This document shows, in pieces, positions 1-6,147 of a stretch of DNA of 8,556 nucleotides. Below the pieces are notes generated by a model, which worked only from the letters and a program-made list of their open reading frames with translations, had not been told where the DNA came from and ran no database searches. This DNA is from an uncultured Senegalimassilia sp. (lineage in GTDB: Bacteria > Actinomycetota > Coriobacteriia > Coriobacteriales > Eggerthellaceae), in NCBI RefSeq assembly GCF_934632265.1, contig NZ_CAKTYH010000084.1, forward strand, positions 1 to 8,556, in the 5' to 3' direction. The translations under genes were made by a program, and so were the position numbers. The first letter of the stretch is position 1; every line of letters begins with the position of its first letter.

Positions 1-131
1 GGGCGGGATGTAGGCCGATAACGCCGATGGCCCGCCTAGACATCGGCAAATTTGCGAAAGATCCTTGACGGTACCACCATTGATTCCGCGCCATGCCCAC
101 GCATCGGCGCAGGCAAGTAAAGGGGAATGCC

Positions 132-1439
132 ATGTCTTACGTATTCACGCACGCAACGCTGCTCGACGGCACGCGCGATATGCAGCCGCGAGAGAATATG
201 ACCGTCGCTGTGGACGACGATGGCCGCATCAGCGCGGTCGGGCCGGCCGCTTCCACGGTGGGTCCTGCGGGTGCGCAGGAGGTTGATCTGAAGGGCGCGT
301 ACCTGATGCCGGGCCTGGTCAACCTGCATGTGCATCTGTGCGGCAACGGCAAGCCCACTAGCGCCGGCGCGGCGGGCGACCTTATCGAGAAGGTGGTCGC
401 CAACCCCATCGGGCGTTGGTACCTGCATCGTACGCTGCGCAAACATGCCCAGCAGCAGCTGGCAAGCGGCGTCACCACGGTGCGAAGCGTGGGCGATCCG
501 GGGTTCGCCGACGTGTGGGTACGCGACGCCATCAACGCGGGCAAGTACCAGGGCCCGCGCTTGGTCACCTCGGGCGTGGGCGTGACGGTGCCGGGCGGCC
601 ACGGCGCGGGGCTGTTCGCACACATTGCCGAAACGCCTGATCAAGCGCGTGAGATTGTGCGCGACTGCTTCGCCCACAAGTGCGATTTGGTGAAGCTGTT
701 CATCACCGGCGGCGTGTTCGATGCCGAGAAGGAAGGCGAGCCGGGCGTGCTGCGCATGTCGCCTGAGATTGCGGCGGCAGCGGTGGATGAGGCTCACAAG
801 CTGGGCATGCATACCGCGGCGCATATCGAGAGCACCGAGGGTGTTCGCGTGGGCCTGGAAGCGGGCGTGGACACTATCGAGCACGGCGGCGTTTTGGACG
901 ACGAGCTGCTGGCGCTGTTCCGGGAAAACGGTGTGGGTCGCAAAAGCTCGCTGACCTGCACCGTCTCCCCGGCGCTGCCGTTCATCAAGTTGCCGCCCGA
1001 GATGACCCATTCCGCTGAGGTCCAGGTGGTGAACGGGCGCATCGTCTTCGACGGTATCGTGTCCGCTGCAAAACAGGCCTTGGAGCAGGGGATTCCCGTT
1101 GGATTGGGTACCGATTCGGCGTGCCCGTACGTCACGCAATACGATATGTGGCGCGAGCTGGTGTACTTCGAGCGCATCGTGGGCGCAAGCCGTCAACTTG
1201 CGTTGCATGCAGCAACGCTGGGCAACGCAAGCATCATCGGGCTCGGCGACGAGACGGGCTCGATTGAAGTGGGGAAGTCGGCCGACATGATCGTGCTAGA
1301 CGCGAACCCGCTTGATAACCTGGAGGCGCTGCGCAATGTGCAGCGCGTCATGGTCCGCGGCAAGTTCGCCGACGGCCTGCACGTGAAGCACCTGCCCGAA
1401 CTCGATCGCGAATTGGACAAGCTCTTGCCGCGGATTTAG
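132..1439 (+). CDS. Metal-dependent amidohydrolase (imidazolonepropionase / Xaa-Pro dipeptidase-like)
   Basis: Cytoplasmic hydrolase of the amidohydrolase superfamily, 435 aa; the substrate cannot be read from sequence. The superfamily metal ligands are visible in order: the HxH pair at H66/H68 (NLHVHL), K188 in LVKLFITGG as the likely carboxylated bridging lysine, H231 (AAHIES), H251 (TIEHGG) and D328 (GLGTDS). The composite beta-sandwich is recognisable at both ends: the N-terminal 60 residues, and the C-terminal stretch GSIEVGKSADMIVLDANPL. Residues 155-160 (PGGHGAG) also fit the dipeptidase/imidazolonepropionase-like branch. The ATG at 132 is chosen over the in-frame ATG at 93 because AAAGGGG (119-125) lies 6 nt before it and homology-like sequence begins at SYVFTHATLLDG. 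The gene stands alone; no partner in the window indicates a pathway. Superfamily assignment is firm. Dipeptidase or amino-acid-derivative hydrolase activity is only inference. Confidence 0.9.
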   Translation: MSYVFTHATLLDGTRDMQPRENMTVAVDDDGRISAVGPAASTVGPAGAQEVDLKGAYLMPGLVNLHVHLCGNGKPTSAGAAGDLIEKVVANPIGRWYLHRTLRKHAQQQLASGVTTVRSVGDPGFADVWVRDAINAGKYQGPRLVTSGVGVTVPGGHGAGLFAHIAETPDQAREIVRDCFAHKCDLVKLFITGGVFDAEKEGEPGVLRMSPEIAAAAVDEAHKLGMHTAAHIESTEGVRVGLEAGVDTIEHGGVLDDELLALFRENGVGRKSSLTCTVSPALPFIKLPPEMTHSAEVQVVNGRIVFDGIVSAAKQALEQGIPVGLGTDSACPYVTQYDMWRELVYFERIVGASRQLALHAATLGNASIIGLGDETGSIEVGKSADMIVLDANPLDNLEALRNVQRVMVRGKFADGLHVKHLPELDRELDKLLPRI

Positions 1440-1517
1440 CAGGGTTTTGCGGAGCGTTCGGTTGTTTTCGCAGGTCAAAGGCTATGAAAACACAATAAAA
1501 CAAACGTTCGATTTTTC

Positions 1518-1546
1518 TTGAACGCGGGGGTTTCGCATGGTACAGT
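1518..1546 (+). promoter_or_regulatory. Candidate sigma70-type promoter for the deformylase gene
   Basis: TTGAAC (1518-1523) and TACAGT (1541-1546) are separated by 17 bp. A TG dinucleotide (1538-1539), one base before the -10 box, makes it an extended -10. Transcription would begin near 1553, about 65 nt before the deformylase start. Each hexamer matches the consensus at 4 of 6 positions, and the ideal spacing adds weight. The promoter overlaps the terminator-like hairpin at 1527-1563. Confidence 0.45.
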
Positions 1547-1567
1547 AGGTGCAGCGAAGCCCCTTTT
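1527..1567 (+). terminator. Terminator-like hairpin after the amidohydrolase gene
   Basis: GGGGTTTCGC (1527-1536) pairs with GCGAAGCCCC (1554-1563), with one G-T wobble and a 17-nt loop, followed by TTTT (1564-1567). It lies 88 nt after the amidohydrolase stop. The long loop and short T-run make it a modest intrinsic terminator. Since it overlaps the candidate deformylase promoter, it could instead shape that gene's 5' leader. Confidence 0.4.
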
Positions 1568-1619
1568 CGCGTATTTGCAACCCACCTGCCCATATCCATG
1601 AAGGAGGCGCGAGCGCCCG

Positions 1620-2030
1620 ATGATTAGACCGATCATGCGAAACGAACTGTTCTTGGCCATGCCATCGGAGGCCGCAACCATCGAGGATGCGCCTGTTGGG
1701 CAGGACTTGCTTGATACGCTTGAGGCGCATGCCCATGAGTGCGTGGGAATGGCAGCGAACATGATCGGCGTGCGCAAGCGCATCATCGTGTTCGATGACA
1801 ATGGCACGGCCAAGCTCATGTTCAATCCCGAAATCGTTCATGCCTCAAGCGAGTATTCTACCGAGGAGGGGTGCCTGTCTCTTGTGGGGCAGCGACCATG
1901 TCAGCGGTATCGAAAGATTCGCGTGTCATATCAGGACGAATCGTTTATAACCTGCCAGAAAAGCTTCAGCGGCTTTACTGCGCAGATAATCCAGCACGAA
2001 ATCGATCATATAAATGGCATTGTAATCTAG
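1620..2030 (+). CDS. def: Peptide deformylase (short, atypical motif 1)
   Basis: Removes the N-formyl group from nascent proteins at the ribosome exit. The 136-aa product has two of the three hallmark motifs intact: EEGCLS (metal ligand C85), and QHEIDH (ligands H126 and H130, general base E127). Motif 1, normally GxGLAAxQ, reads GMAANMIG at 43-50, so the Gln that stabilises the transition state is replaced by Met, with Asn one residue before. I recall the same variant in short clostridial-type deformylases, so it is probably a subfamily trait, not damage. The protein ends at NGIVI, right after the metal motif, and lacks the C-terminal helix of E. coli-type enzymes. The start ATG follows AAGGAGG (1601-1607) by 12 nt, a rather long gap. 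The 3' third of the gene is visibly richer in A/T than its neighbours. The gene is probably monocistronic. Full activity is uncertain. Confidence 0.88.
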   Translation: MIRPIMRNELFLAMPSEAATIEDAPVGQDLLDTLEAHAHECVGMAANMIGVRKRIIVFDDNGTAKLMFNPEIVHASSEYSTEEGCLSLVGQRPCQRYRKIRVSYQDESFITCQKSFSGFTAQIIQHEIDHINGIVI

Positions 2031-2224
2031 GCATTTGCCGAAGCGTTTACCAGATGAAGCGCTTCTGCGGATAGGTTTCGAAGCTGTTGTATGCTGCGAT
2101 TATCTTGCAGGATTGTGGCGACGTGATCACGCAATCGCGCATTTGCGTTTGCATTGCGTCTGCATTTAGATTTGCGTTTGCGCTTTGCGCATTGTGAAAC
2201 TTGTTGTTAGGGGAAAGGTTTGCC
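2031..2224 (+). other. Intergenic spacer with TTGC-rich direct repeats
   Basis: No gene is evident. The right half is a run of closely spaced TTGC/CTGC words. The 12-mer ATTTGCGTTTGC occurs exactly twice (2141-2152 and 2170-2181), with TTGCGT and CTGCAT variants between and TTTGCGC after. No convincing terminator for the deformylase gene and no convincing promoter for recQ could be picked out. Confidence 0.5.
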
Positions 2225-4115
2225 GTGTCGGTACCTATAGAGCAGGCGCGCTTGGCGCTGGAGATGCATTTCGGCTACAAGGATTTCAGGCCGGGCCAGC
2301 AGGGCGTGGTGCAGGCTTTGCTTGCTGGTCGCGATGCGCTTGCGGTCATGCCTACCGGCGCCGGCAAGTCGGTGTGCTATCAGATACCGGGCGTTGTCAT
2401 GAGCGGCCTTGCGCTGGTCATAAGCCCGTTAGTATCGCTGATGGGCGACCAGGTGCGCAGCTTGCAGGACGCCGGCATTCAGGCGGCGTATCTGAATTCC
2501 ACGCTTACCCCGTCTCAGCAGGGTTCGATCATGGCGCGTGCTCTGGCGGGGGGGGTTCGACCTGCTCTATGTTGCGCCCGAGCGTTTGGAGGACCCGCGC
2601 TTCGCGGAGTTCGCCTCGCAGGCGCCTATCCCGCTGATCGCGGTAGACGAGGCGCATTGCGTATCGCAGTGGGGTCAGGATTTCCGCCCGTCATACCTGC
2701 GTATCGGTAAGTTCATTGAGCAGCTTCCCGCGCGTCCCACTGTGGCTGCGTTCACTGCAACTGCAACGGAGCGCGTGCGTGGCGATATCGTTCGTCTCTT
2801 GGGATTACGGGATCCCTATCAAGCGGTGACCGGTTTCGACCGGCCGAACCTCCACTTTTCCGTGGAGCGTCTAGAGCCAAATAAAAAGCTGAACCGCATC
2901 ACGACGTATGCGAAGGCACATCCTGAGGACTCGGGCGTGGTGTATTGCAATACGCGTAAGAATGTCGAGAAGGCGCACGAACATTTGGTGCAATCCGGTG
3001 TGAAGGCAACGCGCTATCACGCGGGATTGGGCAAAGAAGAGCGCAACGCCAATCAGCAGGCGTGGATCAATGACGATGCCGCGGTCATCGTGGCAACTAA
3101 CGCTTTCGGCATGGGCATTGATAAATCCAACGTGCGCTACGTCATCCACTACAACATGCCATCGAGCATTGAGGCCTACTACCAGGAAGCGGGTCGCGCT
3201 GGGCGCGATGGGCTTGCAAGCGAGTGCATGCTCTATTGGAGTGATGGCGATCTGTCCACTTGCAGGTTTTTCCTTGAGCAGGACAGCGGCAACGAAAGCA
3301 TGAGTCCCGAGGAGGCTGAAGTAGCCCGTGCGGCTAGACGCCGTATGCTGGCGGCCATGGAAGGCTATTGCCTGACGTGCGAATGCCTGCGCGGCTACAT
3401 GCTGCGTTATTTCGGAGATGAGTCCGCAGCAAAACAGGACAATGGCTCGTGCAAAAACTGCTCAAACTGCGAGGGCGGGTTCAGAGCGGTGGATGTTACC
3501 GCGGAGGCGCGTGCTGTTATGCGTTGCGTGCAGGAGCTGCGCGGAAGGTTCGGCAAGGGTGTGGTAGTGGATGTGCTGCGCGGCACGAACATGGAACGTC
3601 TCGAACAGTTCGGCCTTGCGCAGGCGAAATGCCTCAATTCCGTCAGCATGTCGCAAGTGCAGCTGAAAGAGGTTATCGAGCTGCTTGCGGCAGGTGAGTA
3701 CTTGGAGATATCGGAAGGCAAGTTCCCTGTGGTGGGGTTTGGCCCGCGTTTTCGCGAGGCGGCAGCGCCGGATTTCCGGTTGCAGATGAAACAGGTGCTG
3801 CGCGAGCCGCAGCGCAAGGCGGGCGTTGCCGGTGGGCACTCGTTCGGCGGATCGGGTACGGCAAGCGGTCCCGATGCGGCATACGACCAGGATTTGTTCG
3901 AGAGGTTGCGCGCGTTGCGTAAGCAGCTGGCAATCGAAGGCGGGCTGGCCCCGTACATGGTCTTCGGCGACGCATCGCTGCGCGATATGTGCGCCCGCAT
4001 GCCCGAAACCGAGGACGAGTTCATGGACGTCAGCGGCGTGGGCGCGAAGAAGCTCGAGAAGTACGGCAAAGCCTTCCTCGACGAAATCGCAGCCTACCGC
4101 TCCGATGTGCAGTAG
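2225..4115 (+). pseudogene. recQ: ATP-dependent DNA helicase RecQ, split by a one-base frameshift
   Basis: 3'-5' superfamily 2 helicase of recombination and replication-fork repair. Reading through the break, the protein is 629 aa with the complete RecQ layout. Helicase core: FRPGQ (motif 0) at 21-25, Walker A MPTGAGKS with K48, DEAH at 141-144, SQWGQDFRP, FTATAT, YCNTR, FGMGID, and the motif VI arginines in QEAGRAGRDG. Zinc-binding cysteines: C387, C409, C412, C415. Then the RQC winged helix at about 420-515 and an HRDC domain at about 556-627. The GTG start at 2225 is chosen because AAAGG (2214-2218) lies 6 nt before it. The first frame runs 2225-2710 and the second covers 2538-4115. They join at eight G (2548-2555), where removing one G gives ALAGG followed by FDLLYVAPERL. 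All motifs downstream are intact, so the lesion is very recent, slippage-prone or a sequencing error. If real, only an inactive 161-aa N-terminal product is made. Confidence 0.9.
2548..2555 (+). other. Homopolymer of eight G at the recQ frameshift
   Basis: The tract lies between Walker A and the DEAH box of recQ. Seven G would keep one continuous frame encoding Ala-Gly-Gly-Phe; eight shift the upstream frame off the helicase core. Tracts of this length are prone to replication slippage and also to miscounting in sequencing. Confidence 0.85.
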
Positions 4116-4157
4116 GCAGCGGCGCGATTCGGCCGGGCTTAAGACTAAGTTTGACAT

Positions 4158-4194
4158 CATATGGGAAGAGGGGCTTCGCCCCTCTTCCCATATG
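4158..4194. terminator. Perfect 17-bp hairpin between convergent genes, possible bidirectional terminator
   Basis: The arms 4158-4174 and 4178-4194 (left arm CATATGGGAAGAGGGGC) are perfect reverse complements around a TTC loop. The hairpin starts 43 nt after the recQ stop. The opposing aminotransferase gene ends at 4345, so a bidirectional terminator is plausible. No T-run follows on either strand, which weakens the case for intrinsic termination. A REP-type repeat is the main alternative. Confidence 0.5.
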
Positions 4195-4251
4195 CGGTGA
4201 TTATCGATGCCTAAGGTGCCAAGAACCCTCCCAAGGTCGCAGAGCGAGGGA

Positions 4252-4305
4252 CATGCGTGAACAGGGGGACACGTGAACAGGGGGACAGACCCCTGTTCAC
4301 GCATG
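4252..4305. repeat. REP-like palindromic element with a tandem 16-bp duplication
   Basis: CATGCGTGAACAGGGG (4252-4267) is the exact reverse complement of 4290-4305. Inside, the 16-mer CGTGAACAGGGGGACA occurs twice in perfect tandem (4256-4271 and 4272-4287) and is followed by a single inverted half, so either copy can pair with it. The core GGGGGACAGACCCC resembles repeated extragenic palindromes that I recall from genomes carrying IS200-like REP transposases. No transposase is present in this window. Its position between convergent gene ends is typical of REP elements. Confidence 0.6.
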
Positions 4306-4344
4306 ATGGTGCGAAACCTGAAATTGCTAGGCGCCTCTCCTCCG

Positions 4345-5910
4345 TTACGCTTGGCGGTAGTGCGAGAGGAAGTCGCCGAGTTGGCCCATGGCTTCCGAGA
4401 GCACTTCGATGCGCGGCAGGTAGACCACGCGGAAGTGGTCGGGCGAGCCCCAGTTGAAGCCCTTGCCGGGAACCAGCAAGATCTTCTTCTCATGTAGCAG
4501 GTCGAGCGCGAACTGCTCGTCGTTGGTGATGTTGAACTTCTTCACGTCGATTTTCGGGAAGATATAGAACGCTGCACGGGGTTTGACGGCAGTGATGCCG
4601 GGGATGTCATTGAGCGCCTTGTACACGTAGTCGCGCTGCTCGCAGACACGACCTCCGGGCACCACGTAATTGCGCACGCTCTGATGGCCCCACAGCGCGG
4701 TCTGGACGATGGACTGCGCCGGCACGTTGGAGCACAGGCGCATGTTCGACAACATGTTCAGGCCCAAGATGAAGTCCTGGGCGCAGTACTTCTCGCCGGA
4801 GAGCACCATCCAACCGATGCGGTAGCCGGCGATCATGTGCGACTTCGAAAGGCCCGAGAACGTGATGCAGAACAGATCGGGGGCAAGGCTTGCGATGGAC
4901 ACGTGCTCAAGATCGTCCATGACCAAGCGATCGTAAATCTCATCGGATAGGATCATCAGCTGATGTTTGCGAGCCACATCGACGATCTGCTGCAGCACCT
5001 CGCGCGGATACAGCGCGCCGGTAGGGTTGTTCGGATTGATGATGACGATGGCCTTCGTGCGCGGCGTGATCTTGCGCTCGATGTCGTCGATGTCGGGATA
5101 CCACTCAGCCTGCTCGTCGCAGATATAGTGAACGGGCGTGCCGCCGGCAAGGGTGGCGCAAGCCGTCCACAGCGGGTAGTCGGGGCTGGGGATGAGGATC
5201 TCATCGCCGGTGTCGAGCAGCGCCTGCATGCACAGGTTGATGAGTTCGCTGACGCCGTTGCCGGTGTAGATGCTGTCCATGTCCACATTGGGAAGGCCCT
5301 TGATTTGAGAGTACTGCATGATGGCCTTGCGGGCGCTGAACAAGCCCTTCGAATCGCTGTAGCCCTCGCAATCGGGAAGCTGGTGGCGCATGTCCTGAAC
5401 CACCTCGTCGGGCGTGCGGAACCCGAACGGGGCAGGGTTGCCGATGTTCAATTTCAAAATGCGCATGCCCTGGGACTCCATGCGTGCAGCTTCGTCCACA
5501 ACCGGACCACGAACATCGTACAGAACGTTATCAAGCTTCGAGGATTTCTTGAACTGACGCATAGGTACGCTCCCTTGATCATCAGACACAGTGGGTTCAT
5601 TGGTATTTGAAGGTTCAAAATCATTTTGAACCTCATGAACAACTGGTTCAGGTATAGAAGGTTCATGTTCAGGAGGAGTCATAGGTGCAGACTCCTCGCC
5701 GCCCAGCCACTCAGGGGTGACGTTCAATAGTTCAGCAAGCAGCTGCATCACGTCGGGGCGGGGGATGGTCTTGCCGCTAACATACTGGCTGACCTGGCTT
5801 TTCCAGAGTTTATGACCTTCTTCTTGTGCTGCATGGATCAAATCTGCCTGCTTCATGCCGGCGGCGTCCATGGCAATCTTCAGTTGTTCGGCAAACACGT
5901 TCTGATCCAT
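4345..5910 (-). CDS. Xre-type HTH fused to AlaA-like alanine aminotransferase
   Basis: The product is 521 aa in three parts. Residues 5-70 form a Cro/C1-type helix-turn-helix (MKQADLI, then KSQVSQYVSGKTIP, then LLNVTPEWLG). Residues 72-116 are an acidic linker rich in Glu-Pro. Residues 117-521 form a complete fold-type I PLP aminotransferase, strikingly like E. coli AlaA (SSKLDNVLYDVRGPV, KLNIGNPAPFGF, NPNNPTG). The active site is intact: N295, D323, Y326, Schiff-base K356 in SGLSKS, and substrate-carboxylate R494. Expected reaction: pyruvate plus glutamate to alanine plus 2-oxoglutarate. The ATG at 5910 is preceded by AAAGG with a 6-nt gap; the upstream TTG at 5928 has no such site. The HTH is N-terminal but of a different class from the GntR domain of MocR regulators. 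A GTTCA array upstream and another inside the linker DNA suggest autoregulation, which is inference. An internal start may also yield the aminotransferase alone. Confidence 0.9.
   Translation of the reverse strand: MDQNVFAEQLKIAMDAAGMKQADLIHAAQEEGHKLWKSQVSQYVSGKTIPRPDVMQLLAELLNVTPEWLGGEESAPMTPPEHEPSIPEPVVHEVQNDFEPSNTNEPTVSDDQGSVPMRQFKKSSKLDNVLYDVRGPVVDEAARMESQGMRILKLNIGNPAPFGFRTPDEVVQDMRHQLPDCEGYSDSKGLFSARKAIMQYSQIKGLPNVDMDSIYTGNGVSELINLCMQALLDTGDEILIPSPDYPLWTACATLAGGTPVHYICDEQAEWYPDIDDIERKITPRTKAIVIINPNNPTGALYPREVLQQIVDVARKHQLMILSDEIYDRLVMDDLEHVSIASLAPDLFCITFSGLSKSHMIAGYRIGWMVLSGEKYCAQDFILGLNMLSNMRLCSNVPAQSIVQTALWGHQSVRNYVVPGGRVCEQRDYVYKALNDIPGITAVKPRAAFYIFPKIDVKKFNITNDEQFALDLLHEKKILLVPGKGFNWGSPDHFRVVYLPRIEVLSEAMGQLGDFLSHYRQA
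5560..5577 (-). promoter_or_regulatory. Internal ribosome binding site and start for a free AlaA domain
   Basis: On the minus strand CAAGGGAG (5577-5570) is followed by 7 nt and then an in-frame ATG (5562-5560), which is codon 117. Translation from here gives MRQFKKSSKLDNV, just where a stand-alone AlaA protein begins, and yields a 405-aa enzyme without the HTH. The spacing is ideal, and the site lies at the exact boundary between linker and enzyme domain. Its use in vivo is inference. Confidence 0.5.
5595..5671. promoter_or_regulatory. Intragenic cluster of seven GTTCA/TGAAC motifs in the linker-coding DNA
   Basis: Pentamers start at 5595, 5613, 5627, 5636, 5646, 5661 and 5667. Two of them form a perfect palindrome, with arms GGTTCAAAA and TTTTGAACC (5612-5632) and 3 nt between. 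The same words fill the region upstream of the gene. The cluster encodes residues 80-106 of the HTH-aminotransferase fusion and ends about 18 nt before the internal Shine-Dalgarno. It is probably a protein-binding array; the binding protein is inferred, not seen. Confidence 0.55.
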
Positions 5911-5922
5911 GCCGTTCCTTTC

Positions 5923-6147
5923 GTTCAAAGTTCAAACCATAGGTTCAAAGTTCAGTTCAACATAGAATTGAACCTCAAATTGAACCAACGTATGAACAAA
6001 CCAGTTCATGAACCTTCAAATTGAACTATGAACTGTCGCTAATGTTTGATCATAGTCCAAAGTTCATAGGTTCAATTTCCTGCAGTGTAGCACGTTCGCA
6101 TAGTCGTGTGTTCAATTTCATAAAGCCCCTGAAGTTCAAGAATGAAC
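5923..6147. promoter_or_regulatory. Dense GTTCA/TGAAC operator-like array upstream of the HTH-aminotransferase gene
   Basis: There are 17 copies of GTTCA or its complement in 225 bp, where fewer than one is expected by chance. Starts are 5923, 5930, 5943, 5950, 5955, 5969, 5981, 5993, 6004, 6009, 6022, 6029, 6062, 6070, 6110, 6134 and 6143. The longer form is usually GGTTCAA or TTGAACC. Left of 5960 the copies point one way, often 7 bp apart. At 5969-5997 they point the other way, 12 bp apart. Palindromic pairs include GTTCATGAAC (6004-6013), GTTCAA-N7-TTGAAC (5955-5973) and AGTTCA-N4-TGAACT (6133-6148). The array starts 13 nt before the fusion gene's ATG, so it must overlap that gene's promoter and leader. 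The N-terminal HTH of the fusion is the obvious candidate ligand. Confidence 0.65.

Noticed and set aside
93..131. Earlier ATG for the amidohydrolase, adding 13 residues
   Set aside because: The added residues (PTHRRRQVKGNA) are unlike the family, and the Shine-Dalgarno fits the ATG at 132.
1..131. Upstream gene or structured leader at the window edge
   Set aside because: Short inverted repeats are present (2-7 with 31-36, and 23-29 with 41-47), but there is no coding evidence and the edge cuts off the context.
36..1208. 390-aa open frame on the minus strand
   Set aside because: It lies wholly antisense to the well-supported amidohydrolase, is full of His/Arg/Ala typical of a GC-rich shadow frame, and shows no motif.
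1598..1627. Nine-codon mini-ORF overlapping the deformylase start
   Set aside because: Its ATG would lie just before the AAGGAGG that serves the deformylase, with no ribosome binding site of its own; probably chance.
3462..4493. 343-aa minus-strand frame covering the recQ 3' end and the intergenic palindromes
   Set aside because: It overlaps two real genes and both repeat elements; its composition is that of a shadow frame.
5911..5928. Upstream TTG start for the HTH-aminotransferase
   Set aside because: It has no ribosome binding site and would place coding sequence over the AAAGG that serves the ATG at 5910.
5923..6147. CRISPR array
   Set aside because: The repeated unit is only 5-7 bp, occurs in both orientations and has irregular short spacers; no cas genes are present.
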